From assembly GCF_028737315.1 (NCBI RefSeq), contig NZ_JAQZAO010000001.1, positions 186,001-250,000 of the forward strand: a stretch of DNA of 64,000 nucleotides. Direction: 5' to 3'. The translations under genes and the position numbers were made by a program. Numbering within the stretch: position 1 is the first letter of the stretch; each line of letters starts with the position of its first letter. This DNA is from Actinomycetospora lemnae. Its GTDB lineage: Bacteria; Actinomycetota; Actinomycetes; Mycobacteriales; Pseudonocardiaceae. Under the pieces are notes generated by a model, which worked only from the letters and a program-made list of their open reading frames with translations, was not told the origin of the DNA and did not search any database. This document shows, piece after piece, positions 24,066-31,276 of the stretch.

Positions 24066-25220
24066 GTGGCCGCGATCCCCATCATCGAGTTCGTCCTGGG
24101 CATCGCGGTGCTCGTCTACAGCGCGGAGAAACTCATCGGCTACCTGGTCGGCGTCGCCAGCCGCTGGGCGGTCTCGCTCTTCCTCATCGCCGTGGTGTTC
24201 ACCGGCATCGAGTTCGACGACCTCGCGTTCGGGATCGCGCTGAACCTCGAGGACCTCAGCGAGGTCGCGCTCGGCACGGTCATCGGCACGACCATCGCGA
24301 TGACGGGCATCGTGCTCGCGCTCATGGCGATCGTGGCGCCGTGCGCCGTCGACGTGCCGAAGAGCTACCTCGCGCTGTTCGTCGCCGCGCCCGTCGTCAT
24401 GTACGCGCTGGCGCTGACCGGGGCGCTGTCGGTGGCCACCGGTGTCGTCCTGCTGCTGCTCTTCGTCGCGTTCGTGGGCTGGATCGCCTACCGCGAGTAC
24501 TCCGCGCGCCGCCCGGTCTTCCGGAACGCCGAGCTCTACGAGCAGCTGGAGAAGGCCGGTGTCGGCGCCGGTGGGGGCGGGACGGCCATCCTGACCCGCG
24601 AGGGTCCGGGCGACGACGCCGGCGGGACCGCGACCGCGAGCACCGGCGGCACCGGCGGCACCGGCGGCGGCGGTGACGGGAAGGGCGGGGGTTTCCACCT
24701 CCCGCCCGACCTGCGCGTCGACCAGGGCTTCCTCAAGGCCCGGCAGGCCTCGCCGGCCGGCACGATCCTGCTCGCGGTGGTCGCCCTCGTCGGCCTCGTC
24801 GTCGGCGCGCTCATCGCCGGTCAGGGCACGGAGGGCATCCTCGAGAACTTCGAGATCGAGGGCACCGTCTTCGGCGTCACCATCGCGACGCTGGCGCTGA
24901 CGCTCGAGGACATCCTGCTGTCCGTCGAGCCCTCCCGCCGTGGCGCGCCGGAGATCGGGATCGCCAACGTCATCGGCAGCGTCGTCTTCTCGGTGACGGG
25001 CAAGCTCGGGATCATCCTGCTGATCGGCGGCGCCATCCTCGTCGACGACGACACGCTCGTCTGGCACATGCCCGTGCTGCTCGTGTTCACCGTGCTCTCG
25101 GCGGTCTTCCTCGCCACCGGGCGACTGCGTCGCTGGCACGGCGTCGTCCTGCTCGCCCTCTACGTCACCTACTTCGTCCTGAGCCTCGTGCTCTTCGGCG
25201 AGGTCCCGGTCGACGACTGA
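24066..25220 (+). CDS. Diverged sodium/calcium exchanger-type membrane protein
   Basis: A 384-residue membrane protein with two inverted halves of about five helices joined by a soluble loop. The halves carry related repeats: GIEFDDLAFGIALNLEDLSE in the first and LALTLEDILLSVEP... in the second, followed by IANVIGSVVFSVTGKLGIIL. This is the arrangement of cation/Ca2+ exchangers (alpha repeats followed by N-x-x-G-S), but the acidic positions are displaced. The linker (about 160-215) is Gly/Thr-rich with three GGCACCGGC repeats. GTG 24066 follows GAGGAG. The next gene, 31 bases downstream, encodes an Asp-rich peptide. The transported ion is uncertain. Confidence 0.75.
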   Translation: MAAIPIIEFVLGIAVLVYSAEKLIGYLVGVASRWAVSLFLIAVVFTGIEFDDLAFGIALNLEDLSEVALGTVIGTTIAMTGIVLALMAIVAPCAVDVPKSYLALFVAAPVVMYALALTGALSVATGVVLLLLFVAFVGWIAYREYSARRPVFRNAELYEQLEKAGVGAGGGGTAILTREGPGDDAGGTATASTGGTGGTGGGGDGKGGGFHLPPDLRVDQGFLKARQASPAGTILLAVVALVGLVVGALIAGQGTEGILENFEIEGTVFGVTIATLALTLEDILLSVEPSRRGAPEIGIANVIGSVVFSVTGKLGIILLIGGAILVDDDTLVWHMPVLLVFTVLSAVFLATGRLRRWHGVVLLALYVTYFVLSLVLFGEVPVDD

Positions 25221-25251
25221 GCCGGCCCGCCCCGAGAGAAGGAGGACGACG

Positions 25252-25515
25252 GTGACCAAGGATCGAGTCGGAGCCGGGCTCGCGGTCCTCGCCGCGATCA
25301 TCGGTCTGGTGCTGGTCTTCCAGTTCCCGCAGATGGAGCCGGGCGGGGACGACGACGACGACGCGCCCGCCACGGGGCAGGTCGTCGAGGCGCCGGGGCA
25401 GCCGGCGCCGATCCCCGGGCAGCCGCAGCAGCCTGCGCCGGGGGGCCAGGTCCAGCAGCCGGCGCCGGCGGAGCAGCCCGCGGACGCCGACGGCGACGAC
25501 GATGACGACGGCTGA
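25252..25515 (+). CDS. Small Asp/Pro/Gln-rich single-pass membrane protein
   Basis: An 87-residue protein: a short basic start, one hydrophobic helix (about 8-24), then a low-complexity tail with GGDDDDDAP at the beginning, Pro/Gln/Gly in the middle and ADGDDDDDG at the end. GTG 25252 has AGGAGG upstream and lies 31 bases after the exchanger gene, so the two should be cotranscribed. The acidic clusters could bind divalent cations at the membrane surface and feed or sense the exchanger; this is inference from composition and position, as no family is recognised. Confidence 0.7.
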   Translation: MTKDRVGAGLAVLAAIIGLVLVFQFPQMEPGGDDDDDAPATGQVVEAPGQPAPIPGQPQQPAPGGQVQQPAPAEQPADADGDDDDDG

Positions 25516-25524
25516 GGCCGGCCC

Positions 25525-26184
25525 CTAGGCGGAGGGCGGGGCGAGGCGCTCCCGCAGCGTCGCCACCCCGGGGCCGTGGAGGTCGTCGAGGTGCGCCGCG
25601 CGGCCGGCCATGACCATGACGAGCGCGAGGGTCGGGCCGGTGACCTCCGGTCCGTCCCCGACGTCGAAGGGACCGTCGGTGGCGCGCAGGTGCAGGCCTG
25701 CGGACACCGTCCGCCCGCTGACCGTGAAGTCGCGGCTCGCGAAGAACGCCGCCACCGCGGTCGTCGTCGCGACCGGCGGGGCGTACCCGATCCCGAGCGG
25801 CCGGCGGACGTCCTCGCCGTGCACGACGACCTCGCCGAGCCACGCCGCCTTCGGCCCCCACGTCGACGTCGTGCTGTCGATGACCCCCCGGAACCGCGCG
25901 AGGGTCTCGGCCGGGGTCGCGCCGCGGTGCTCGGCGAGGCGCCGAGCGTTGTGGAGGTCGAAGTCGAAGCGCGCGCCGAGCACGCTGCGCAGCCAGCGCC
26001 AGGGCCCGACGCTCGCCGCGGCCGTGAGGTGGGCGACGGTGTCCTCGACCGTCCAGCGGTCGCACAGTGACGGCGCCGCCCACTGCGCGGCGCTGAGCCC
26101 GGCGAGGTCAGCGGCGAGCGCGGCCCGCTCGGTACGGGTGGCGGCGAGCACGGTGGCGGTGTCGGCGGGGTCGGCCACGGTCAT
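25525..26184 (-). CDS. Maleylpyruvate isomerase/DinB-like mycothiol-dependent family protein
   Basis: A 219-residue protein of the TIGR03083 type, a four-helix DinB-like fold. LCDRWTVEDTVAHLTA holds the first metal-binding His, WLGEVVVHGEDVRRPLGIG the second, and GPTLALVMVMAGRAAHLDDL lies in the C-terminal region. Some members are mycothiol-dependent maleylpyruvate isomerases, but most have unknown substrates. I prefer ATG 26184 over 26190 because GGGAGGA abuts the first ATG and is correctly spaced from the second. It converges on the Asp-rich peptide gene with nine bases between stops. Confidence 0.78.
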   Translation of the reverse strand: MTVADPADTATVLAATRTERAALAADLAGLSAAQWAAPSLCDRWTVEDTVAHLTAAASVGPWRWLRSVLGARFDFDLHNARRLAEHRGATPAETLARFRGVIDSTTSTWGPKAAWLGEVVVHGEDVRRPLGIGYAPPVATTTAVAAFFASRDFTVSGRTVSAGLHLRATDGPFDVGDGPEVTGPTLALVMVMAGRAAHLDDLHGPGVATLRERLAPPSA

Positions 26185-26286
26185 GAGCATTCCTCCCGGC
26201 GCTGCGGTGCGGTCACGGAGGTGGACGGCCGGGAGGGCCGGGAGTCATCGGTCGCCGACGAGGGCCGTTCCGCACGCCCGACCCCG

Positions 26287-26304
26287 TTGTCCTAGGACTA
26301 CGCT
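26287..26304 (+). promoter_or_regulatory. Operator and -10 of the GntR regulator gene
   Basis: TTGTCCTAGGACTA (26287-26300) contains the perfect palindrome GTCCTAGGAC. It runs into a -10-like TACGCT (26299-26304) whose end is six bases before GTG 26311, the geometry of a leaderless transcript. The same palindrome core recurs before dgdA (27237-27250), so it is likely the GntR protein's own binding site. Confidence 0.7.
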
Positions 26305-26310
26305 CGCCCC

Positions 26311-27240
26311 GTGCCCGATCTGCGCCTCGACGCGACGTCGGGGACGCCCGTGTACCGGCAGATCGTCGAGCAGGTCCGCTCGCTGGTCGAGGACGGCGGG
26401 CTGCTCCCGGGCGAGCGCCTGCCGACCGTGCGCCGGCTCGCCGACAGCCTCGGGGTCAACCGCAACACCGTGTCGAAGGCGTACGCCACGCTGCGCGGGC
26501 TCGGCGTGATCGAGACCCGGGCCGGCGGCGGCACGGCGGTGACGGCGCGAGCCCCGCGCCCCGGCCCGCAGCCCGACGCCCACCGGGCCCCCGGCCCCCT
26601 CGTCGACGCCGTGCGCGAGGCGGTGCGGTCCGGCCTGTCGCCCGGCGAGGTCCGTGACCTCGCCTTCGTCCTCGCGCAGCGGGCCGCGACCGAGGTGCGC
26701 ACCGTGTTCGTCGAGTGCAACCACGAGCGCGCGCAGGCCTTCGCGAAGGAGCTCGGCGACCGCCTGCACGCCGAGGTCCGCCCCAGCCTCCTCGACGAGC
26801 TGGACGCGACCGCCACCGACGGCGACCTCGTCGTCACCACGTTCTTCCACCTCGCCGAGGTGCGGCGGTGGGCGCACCACGCGCAGCGCGACGTCGAGAC
26901 CGTCGCCGTCGTGGTGGCGCCGCACATCCGCACGCTGGCGCGGGTCGCGGACCTGCCGGCGGGCGCGCGGGTCGGCGTGCGCTACTCGACCCCGCACCAG
27001 GCCGAGCAGGTCCGGGACTGGTTCCGCACGGCCGGGCTCGCCGACGTCGTCGTCGTGCCGCACGACGGGGACGTCCCGCCCGACCTCGCGGTGCTCGTCG
27101 TGCCCAGCGAGGACCCCGGGCTCGCGGCGGGCGTCGGGCGGGGCACCGAGGTGGTCGAGTTCGGCAACGTCCTCGACGAGGGCTCCATCCGGATGGTCGG
27201 GGAGGTCCGGGACCAGATCCGGCAGACGCGCACCTCTTGA
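26311..27240 (+). CDS. GntR family regulator with periplasmic-binding-like effector domain
   Basis: A 309-residue regulator. Residues 1-80 form the GntR winged helix (YRQIVEQVRSLVEDGGLLPG, GERLPTVRRLADSLGVNRNT, VSKAYATLRGLGVIETR). The rest is an alpha/beta domain without the aminotransferase fold of MocR proteins; it looks like a substrate-binding-type domain (TVFVECNHERAQAFAKELGD, VVVAPHIRTLARVADLPAG). GTG 26311 is probably the first base of a leaderless mRNA. Its stop lies inside the operator for the next gene, dgdA, 32 bases upstream of that start. It likely represses both genes and is released by an amino acid substrate or product. Confidence 0.85.
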   Translation: MPDLRLDATSGTPVYRQIVEQVRSLVEDGGLLPGERLPTVRRLADSLGVNRNTVSKAYATLRGLGVIETRAGGGTAVTARAPRPGPQPDAHRAPGPLVDAVREAVRSGLSPGEVRDLAFVLAQRAATEVRTVFVECNHERAQAFAKELGDRLHAEVRPSLLDELDATATDGDLVVTTFFHLAEVRRWAHHAQRDVETVAVVVAPHIRTLARVADLPAGARVGVRYSTPHQAEQVRDWFRTAGLADVVVVPHDGDVPPDLAVLVVPSEDPGLAAGVGRGTEVVEFGNVLDEGSIRMVGEVRDQIRQTRTS

Positions 27241-27250
27241 CCTAGGACAA
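27237..27250 (+). promoter_or_regulatory. Operator upstream of dgdA
   Basis: TTGACCTAGGACAA shares the CCTAGGAC core and flanking TTG/CAA symmetry with the site at 26287-26300. It overlaps the GntR stop codon and a possible -35 (TTGACC), 22 bases before the dgdA start. Two copies of one palindrome flanking a GntR gene and its neighbour strongly suggest joint control. Confidence 0.7.
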
Positions 27251-27272
27251 CTTCCGGCCCACCCTCGGGAGG

Positions 27273-28556
27273 GTGTCCGACCGCACCGAGCACCTCGTCC
27301 GCTACGGCGTCCCGTTCGCCCCGGAGCTCGTCGCGCGGGCGCACGGCTCGCGGGTGGTGACCGTCGACGGCACGGAGCTCCTCGACTTCACCTCGGGGCA
27401 GATGAGCTCGGTGCTGGGGCACAGCCACCCCGAGGTCGTCGAGACGGTCACGCGGGCGGTCGCGACGCTGGACCACCTGCACAGCGGCATGCTCAGCCCG
27501 CCGCTGCTCGACCTCGCCGCGGCGCTCACCGACACGCTGCCGGAGCCCCTGAGCAAGGTGCTGCTCGTGAGCACCGGCGCGGAGTCGAACGAGGCCGCGC
27601 TGAAGATGGCCAAGCTCGCCACCGGCCGGTACGAGGTCGTGTCGTTCGACCGCTCGTGGCACGGCATGACCCACGGCGCGGGCGCCGCGACGTTCTCGGC
27701 CGGGCGGCGCGGGTACGGCCCGCCGGTCCCCGGCAACCTCGCGCTGCCGACGCCCGACGCGTACCGCTCGCCGTTCCGCCGCGCCGACGGCAGCCACGAC
27801 TGGTCCGCCGAGCTGGACTTCGGCTTCGAGCTCGTCGACCGCCAGTCCGCGGGGAGCCTCGCCGCCTGCCTCGTCGAACCGATCCTGTCGTCGGGCGGCA
27901 TCATCGAGCTCCCGCCCGGCTACCTCGCGCGGCTGCGGGAGAAGTGCGACGAGCGCGGGATGCTGCTCGTCCTCGACGAGGCCCAGACCGGCGTCGGGCG
28001 CACCGGCACGATGTACGCCTTCGAGCGTGACGGCGTCGCCCCCGACCTGCTGACCCTGTCGAAGACGCTGGGCGCCGGGCTGCCCGTGGCCGCCGTCGTC
28101 ACGTCGCCGGAGATCGAGGCGGTCTGCCACGAGCGCGACTTCCTCTTCTACACGACCCACGTCTCCGACCCGCTCGCCGCGGCGGTCGCACACACCGTGC
28201 TGCGCGTGGTGACGCGCGACGGGCTCGCCGACCGGGTCCGCGGGCTGGGCGAGGTCATGAGCGCGCGCCTCGGCGAGCTGCGCGACCGCCACGAGCAGGT
28301 CGGCGACGTGCGCGGGCGCGGGCTGCTCCAGGGCGTCGAGCTCGTCGCGGACAAGGCCAGCCGGACGCCGGACCTCGCGCTCAACCACGAGCTCACCGCC
28401 GAGTGCCTGCGCCGCGGCCTGCACGTCAACATCGTCCAGCTGCCCGGGCTCGGCGGTGTGATCCGCATGGCGCCGCCGCTGACGATCACCGATCACGACC
28501 TGCACCTCGGGCTCGACATCCTGCGCGACGCGCTGGCGACGACGGCCGGGCGCTGA
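27273..28556 (+). CDS. dgdA: 2,2-Dialkylglycine decarboxylase (pyruvate-dependent)
   Basis: A 427-residue class III PLP aminotransferase-fold enzyme that follows the Burkholderia cepacia dialkylglycine decarboxylase closely from memory: LDFTSGQMSSVLGHSHPE, LLVSTGAESNEAALKMAKL, EPILSSGGIIELPPGY, LDEAQTGVGRTGTM, LFYTTHVSDPLAAAV. Lys264 (TLSKTLGAG) holds PLP; Gln43, Trp129 and Arg398 match the enzyme's substrate-site Gln52, Trp138 and Arg406. It decarboxylates 2-aminoisobutyrate or isovaline to the ketone and CO2, then transaminates pyruvate. GTG 27273 has GGGAGG directly before it, which is unusually close. A GntR gene replaces the LysR-type DgdR of Burkholderia. Confidence 0.88.
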   Translation: MSDRTEHLVRYGVPFAPELVARAHGSRVVTVDGTELLDFTSGQMSSVLGHSHPEVVETVTRAVATLDHLHSGMLSPPLLDLAAALTDTLPEPLSKVLLVSTGAESNEAALKMAKLATGRYEVVSFDRSWHGMTHGAGAATFSAGRRGYGPPVPGNLALPTPDAYRSPFRRADGSHDWSAELDFGFELVDRQSAGSLAACLVEPILSSGGIIELPPGYLARLREKCDERGMLLVLDEAQTGVGRTGTMYAFERDGVAPDLLTLSKTLGAGLPVAAVVTSPEIEAVCHERDFLFYTTHVSDPLAAAVAHTVLRVVTRDGLADRVRGLGEVMSARLGELRDRHEQVGDVRGRGLLQGVELVADKASRTPDLALNHELTAECLRRGLHVNIVQLPGLGGVIRMAPPLTITDHDLHLGLDILRDALATTAGR

Positions 28557-28575
28557 GTCGCGCGTCGGGGCTGCC

Positions 28576-29127
28576 TCAGGTCGCCACGTAGAGGCCGATG
28601 ACGACCAGCGGCGCGACGACGTCGAACCAGAAGATGAACCCGGTGTTGCCCGGCGACGTGTTGCCCGCGCGGAGCCGCTGGACCACGTGCCCGACGGCCG
28701 CGCCCAGGTAGAAGATCGAGAACGCGATGACGGTGGCGAGCTGGAAGCCCCGGTCGAACCCGGGCGCCATCACCCCGAGCACGCCGATCAGCACGCCCGC
28801 GAGCCCGACCTCCCACTGGAACGGGCTCCCGCGCGGCCAGCCGATGGCGTCGGCGATCGGGTCGGGCATCAGGAGGTGCCCGGAGCCGATCATGATCGCG
28901 TTGACGCCGACGATCCAGGCCAGCGCGTTGTCCAGCGTCGCCGGGAGCAGGCCCGCGGTGCCGTGCTGCGCCAGCTGCACGACCTCGGCGACGACGAAGC
29001 CGACGATCCCGACGTAGGTCGTCAGGCTCAGCAGCCGCAGCACCCACGGCGGCGGGCCGTCGCCCGGGGTCGCGGCGGGCGCCGTGACGCCCGCGTCGGT
29101 CCGCACCGGCGGCTCCTCGGTGGTCAC
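28576..29127 (-). CDS. Small integral membrane protein (DUF6790-like)
   Basis: A 183-residue protein with a polar N-terminal 28 residues and then about five hydrophobic segments (LLSLTTYVGIVGFVVAEVVQ, AWIVGVNAIMIGSGHLLMP, VGLAGVLIGVLGVM, LATVIAFSIFYLGAAVGHVV, FWFDVVAPLVVIGLYV). The pattern with GSGHLLMPDPIA and a charged pair in the middle of the bundle resembles uncharacterised DUF6790-type membrane proteins. GTG 29127. It is convergent with dgdA, with a 19-base gap. No function can be assigned. Confidence 0.65.
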   Translation of the reverse strand: MTTEEPPVRTDAGVTAPAATPGDGPPPWVLRLLSLTTYVGIVGFVVAEVVQLAQHGTAGLLPATLDNALAWIVGVNAIMIGSGHLLMPDPIADAIGWPRGSPFQWEVGLAGVLIGVLGVMAPGFDRGFQLATVIAFSIFYLGAAVGHVVQRLRAGNTSPGNTGFIFWFDVVAPLVVIGLYVAT

Positions 29128-29169
29128 CGGCCCATCGTCACAGCGCCGGGCCCGGGAGGCACCACCCGC

Positions 29170-29505
29170 TCAGGTGGTCCGGTGCGCCCGCGGGTCGACG
29201 ATCGCCAACGGCGCCGTCGGCTGGTGCGTCGCGTAGCGGCGGGGCCGGCCGTCCCGCGGGGGCGGCGGCGGGGCCGCCGGCACGCCACGGGTGTCGACGG
29301 TTGCGAGGACCTCCGTCCCGAACGGCCACCCGGTGCGCCGCGCCGCACGCGCGGCGTCGGCGAGCTGGTCGAGGTCCCGGCCGCTCACACCGCCCGCGCG
29401 GGGCGCGGGCGGGACGTCACCGGCCGGCGGCCCCGGCTCCGGGCGCGGGGTTCCGGGTGCCGCCTCGCGACGCCGGCCGGACCGGGTCCTCCTGTGGTGT
29501 CCCAT
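29170..29505 (-). CDS. Arg/Pro-rich hypothetical protein (111 aa)
   Basis: A frame from ATG 29505 with a GGGGGAG ribosome site. The N-terminus is very basic (MGHHRRTRSGRRREA), the middle contains a short ordered-looking helix (GRDLDQLADAARAARRTGWP, FGTEVLATVDTRGVPAAP), and the end is Pro/Arg-rich. It may bind nucleic acid or be a small secreted-type fragment; no family is recognised. It shares direction with the flanking membrane protein and metalloprotease genes. Confidence 0.4.
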   Translation of the reverse strand: MGHHRRTRSGRRREAAPGTPRPEPGPPAGDVPPAPRAGGVSGRDLDQLADAARAARRTGWPFGTEVLATVDTRGVPAAPPPPPRDGRPRRYATHQPTAPLAIVDPRAHRTT

Positions 29506-29597
29506 CGCCGACCACTCCCCCCGCGTCGTGCCCGCCGTCACCCCGGAGAACGAGCGACGTCGCCCCGGGCAACGACGGGCCCGCGATCGGGCGAGGG

Positions 29598-30605
29598 TCA
29601 GCCGAGGTCGTCGGTGCGGAAGGTGTCGCAGCGGGTGGGGTCGCCGGTGGCGTAGCCCGTGGTCAGCCACTTCTTGCGCTGCGCGGACGTGCCGTGTGTG
29701 AACGAGTCCGGGTCGACCGTGCCGCCGCCGAGTCGCCCCTGGATGTAGTCGTCGCCGATGCGCTGCGCGGCGTCGATCGCGCCGTCGAGGTCGGCCTGCG
29801 TGACGTCGGTGATCAGCGCGGGACGCCCGTCGGCGGGCGCCGTCGCGTGGTTCATCCAGACCCCGGCGTAGCAGTCGGCCTGCAGCTCCAGCCGCACGGC
29901 GTCCGACGTCGCGCCCTGGCGCGTGCGGACCGCGGCCTCGGTGCCGAGCAGGTCCTGCACGTGGTGGCCGTACTCGTGGGCGAGCACGTAGGCGTTGGTC
30001 AGCCCGCCGCCCTGGGCGCCGAACTGCTGGCGCAGCTGGTCGTAGAACGTCAGGTCGATGTACACGAGGTCGTCGGCCGGGCAGTAGAACGGCCCGGCGC
30101 TGGAGTCGGCGCTGCCGCACCGGGTGTTCACCCGGTCGGAGAAGAAGACCGTGTCGACGCGCTGGTAGGTCGGCGCCGCCCCGCGGGTCACCCGGGCGAC
30201 CCGGGCGTAGCCGCCGCCCGCCCAGTACGCCTGGATCGAGTTGATGTCCGCGACGATCGCGCAGTCGGGGTTGGTGTTCGCGTCCGCGCCGGTGCGGCAC
30301 TCGCTCGCGAGCTCGGACGTCCCGGCGACCGGCGGCCCGCCCGGCTCGCCGAAGCCGCCCGCCACCGGCACCGACGTCCCGGCGCCCCCGCCCAGGAACG
30401 ACACGGCGAGGAACCCGACGACGACCACGACGACGACGACCCAGCTGACCTTGCCGCTGCGCCCCCGGAAGAGCAGCGACACGAGCATCGGCAGCAGGCC
30501 GCCGGCCGGCCCGCCGCCACCACCCCCGAACGACCCGCCACCGCTCCGGCCCCGCTGGTCGGTGACCTCGGACGCGTCGAGCTGGGCGTCGTCGTCGTAG
30601 CGCAT
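29598..30605 (-). CDS. Neutral zinc metallopeptidase (YpfJ family)
   Basis: A 335-residue membrane-anchored metalloprotease. A Gly-rich cytoplasmic start is followed by one transmembrane helix (about 53-72) and an external catalytic domain. It has the zinc motif HEYGHHVQDLLG, the third-ligand region RLELQADCYAGVW, and the family landmarks YCPADDLVYIDLTFYDQL and CGSADSSAGPFYC. This is the YpfJ/KPN_02809-like putative neutral zinc metallopeptidase family, whose substrates are unknown. ATG 30605. It is divergent from the P-loop kinase gene across an 84-base region. Confidence 0.9.
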   Translation of the reverse strand: MRYDDDAQLDASEVTDQRGRSGGGSFGGGGGGPAGGLLPMLVSLLFRGRSGKVSWVVVVVVVVGFLAVSFLGGGAGTSVPVAGGFGEPGGPPVAGTSELASECRTGADANTNPDCAIVADINSIQAYWAGGGYARVARVTRGAAPTYQRVDTVFFSDRVNTRCGSADSSAGPFYCPADDLVYIDLTFYDQLRQQFGAQGGGLTNAYVLAHEYGHHVQDLLGTEAAVRTRQGATSDAVRLELQADCYAGVWMNHATAPADGRPALITDVTQADLDGAIDAAQRIGDDYIQGRLGGGTVDPDSFTHGTSAQRKKWLTTGYATGDPTRCDTFRTDDLG

Positions 30606-30689
30606 CGCGTGGCTCCCGGCCGGGTGGGGACGTCGTGTCGGGGACGATCCTGACGCAGGCGGGCCGCAGGCGTCGCCTCGTGCGACGGT

Positions 30690-31250
30690 GTGCCGGTGCG
30701 CGCGGAGGTGTACGTCGTCGCGGGTGCCCCCGGCGCGGGCAAGAGCACGGTGGCCGACCGGTTGATCGACCTGCTCTCGCCGCCCCCGGCCCTGCTCGAC
30801 AAGGACACGATGTACGGCGGGTTCGTCGCGGCGACGCTCGCGGCCGCCGGGCGGCCGGACGGCGAGCGCGAGGGCCCCTGGTACGACGAGCACGTCAAGG
30901 TCCACGAGTACGCGGGCATGACCGCGGTCGCCCGGGAGGTCCGCGCGCGGGGCTGCCCGGTGGTGCTGTGCGCGCCCTTCACCGGACAGATCCGCGACCC
31001 CGCGCGGTGGCGGGCGTGGGTCGAGGAGCTCGGCGGCGAGCCCGTGCACCTGATCTGGGTGTCGTGCGACCCGTCGACGCTCTGGCGGCGCCTCGAGGCT
31101 CGTGGCCGGGCGCACGACGCCGGGAAGCTCGCGGCGTTCGACGCCTTCGTCGAACGCATGCGCCCGGCCACGCCGCCCCCGGTGCCGCACCTGCCGGTGG
31201 ACACCACCGCGGCGATCGACGATCAGCTCCCGCACGCGCAGAATCCCTGA
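30690..31250 (+). CDS. P-loop kinase/AAA-type ATPase
   Basis: A 186-residue nucleoside-kinase-fold protein. The Walker A motif is GAPGAGKST near the N-terminus, [10 protein letters not shown] follows as the acceptor-side loop, and [21 protein letters not shown] supplies the LID-like arginines. It resembles stand-alone ATP-binding kinases related to zeta-toxin/gluconate-kinase-like proteins that phosphorylate small metabolites. The GTG start at 30690 begins [12 protein letters not shown]. It is followed after 26 bases by the monooxygenase-like gene; the substrate is unknown. Confidence 0.75.
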   Translation: MPVRAEVYVVAGAPGAGKSTVADRLIDLLSPPPALLDKDTMYGGFVAATLAAAGRPDGEREGPWYDEHVKVHEYAGMTAVAREVRARGCPVVLCAPFTGQIRDPARWRAWVEELGGEPVHLIWVSCDPSTLWRRLEARGRAHDAGKLAAFDAFVERMRPATPPPVPHLPVDTTAAIDDQLPHAQNP

Positions 31251-31276
31251 TCGGGACTTCCGCAGAGGGGGCGGCC

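Noticed and set aside
24650-24672. GGCACCGGC triplet repeats as a possible CRISPR-like or regulatory repeat
   Set aside because: They are in frame and encode the Gly/Thr-rich linker of the exchanger.
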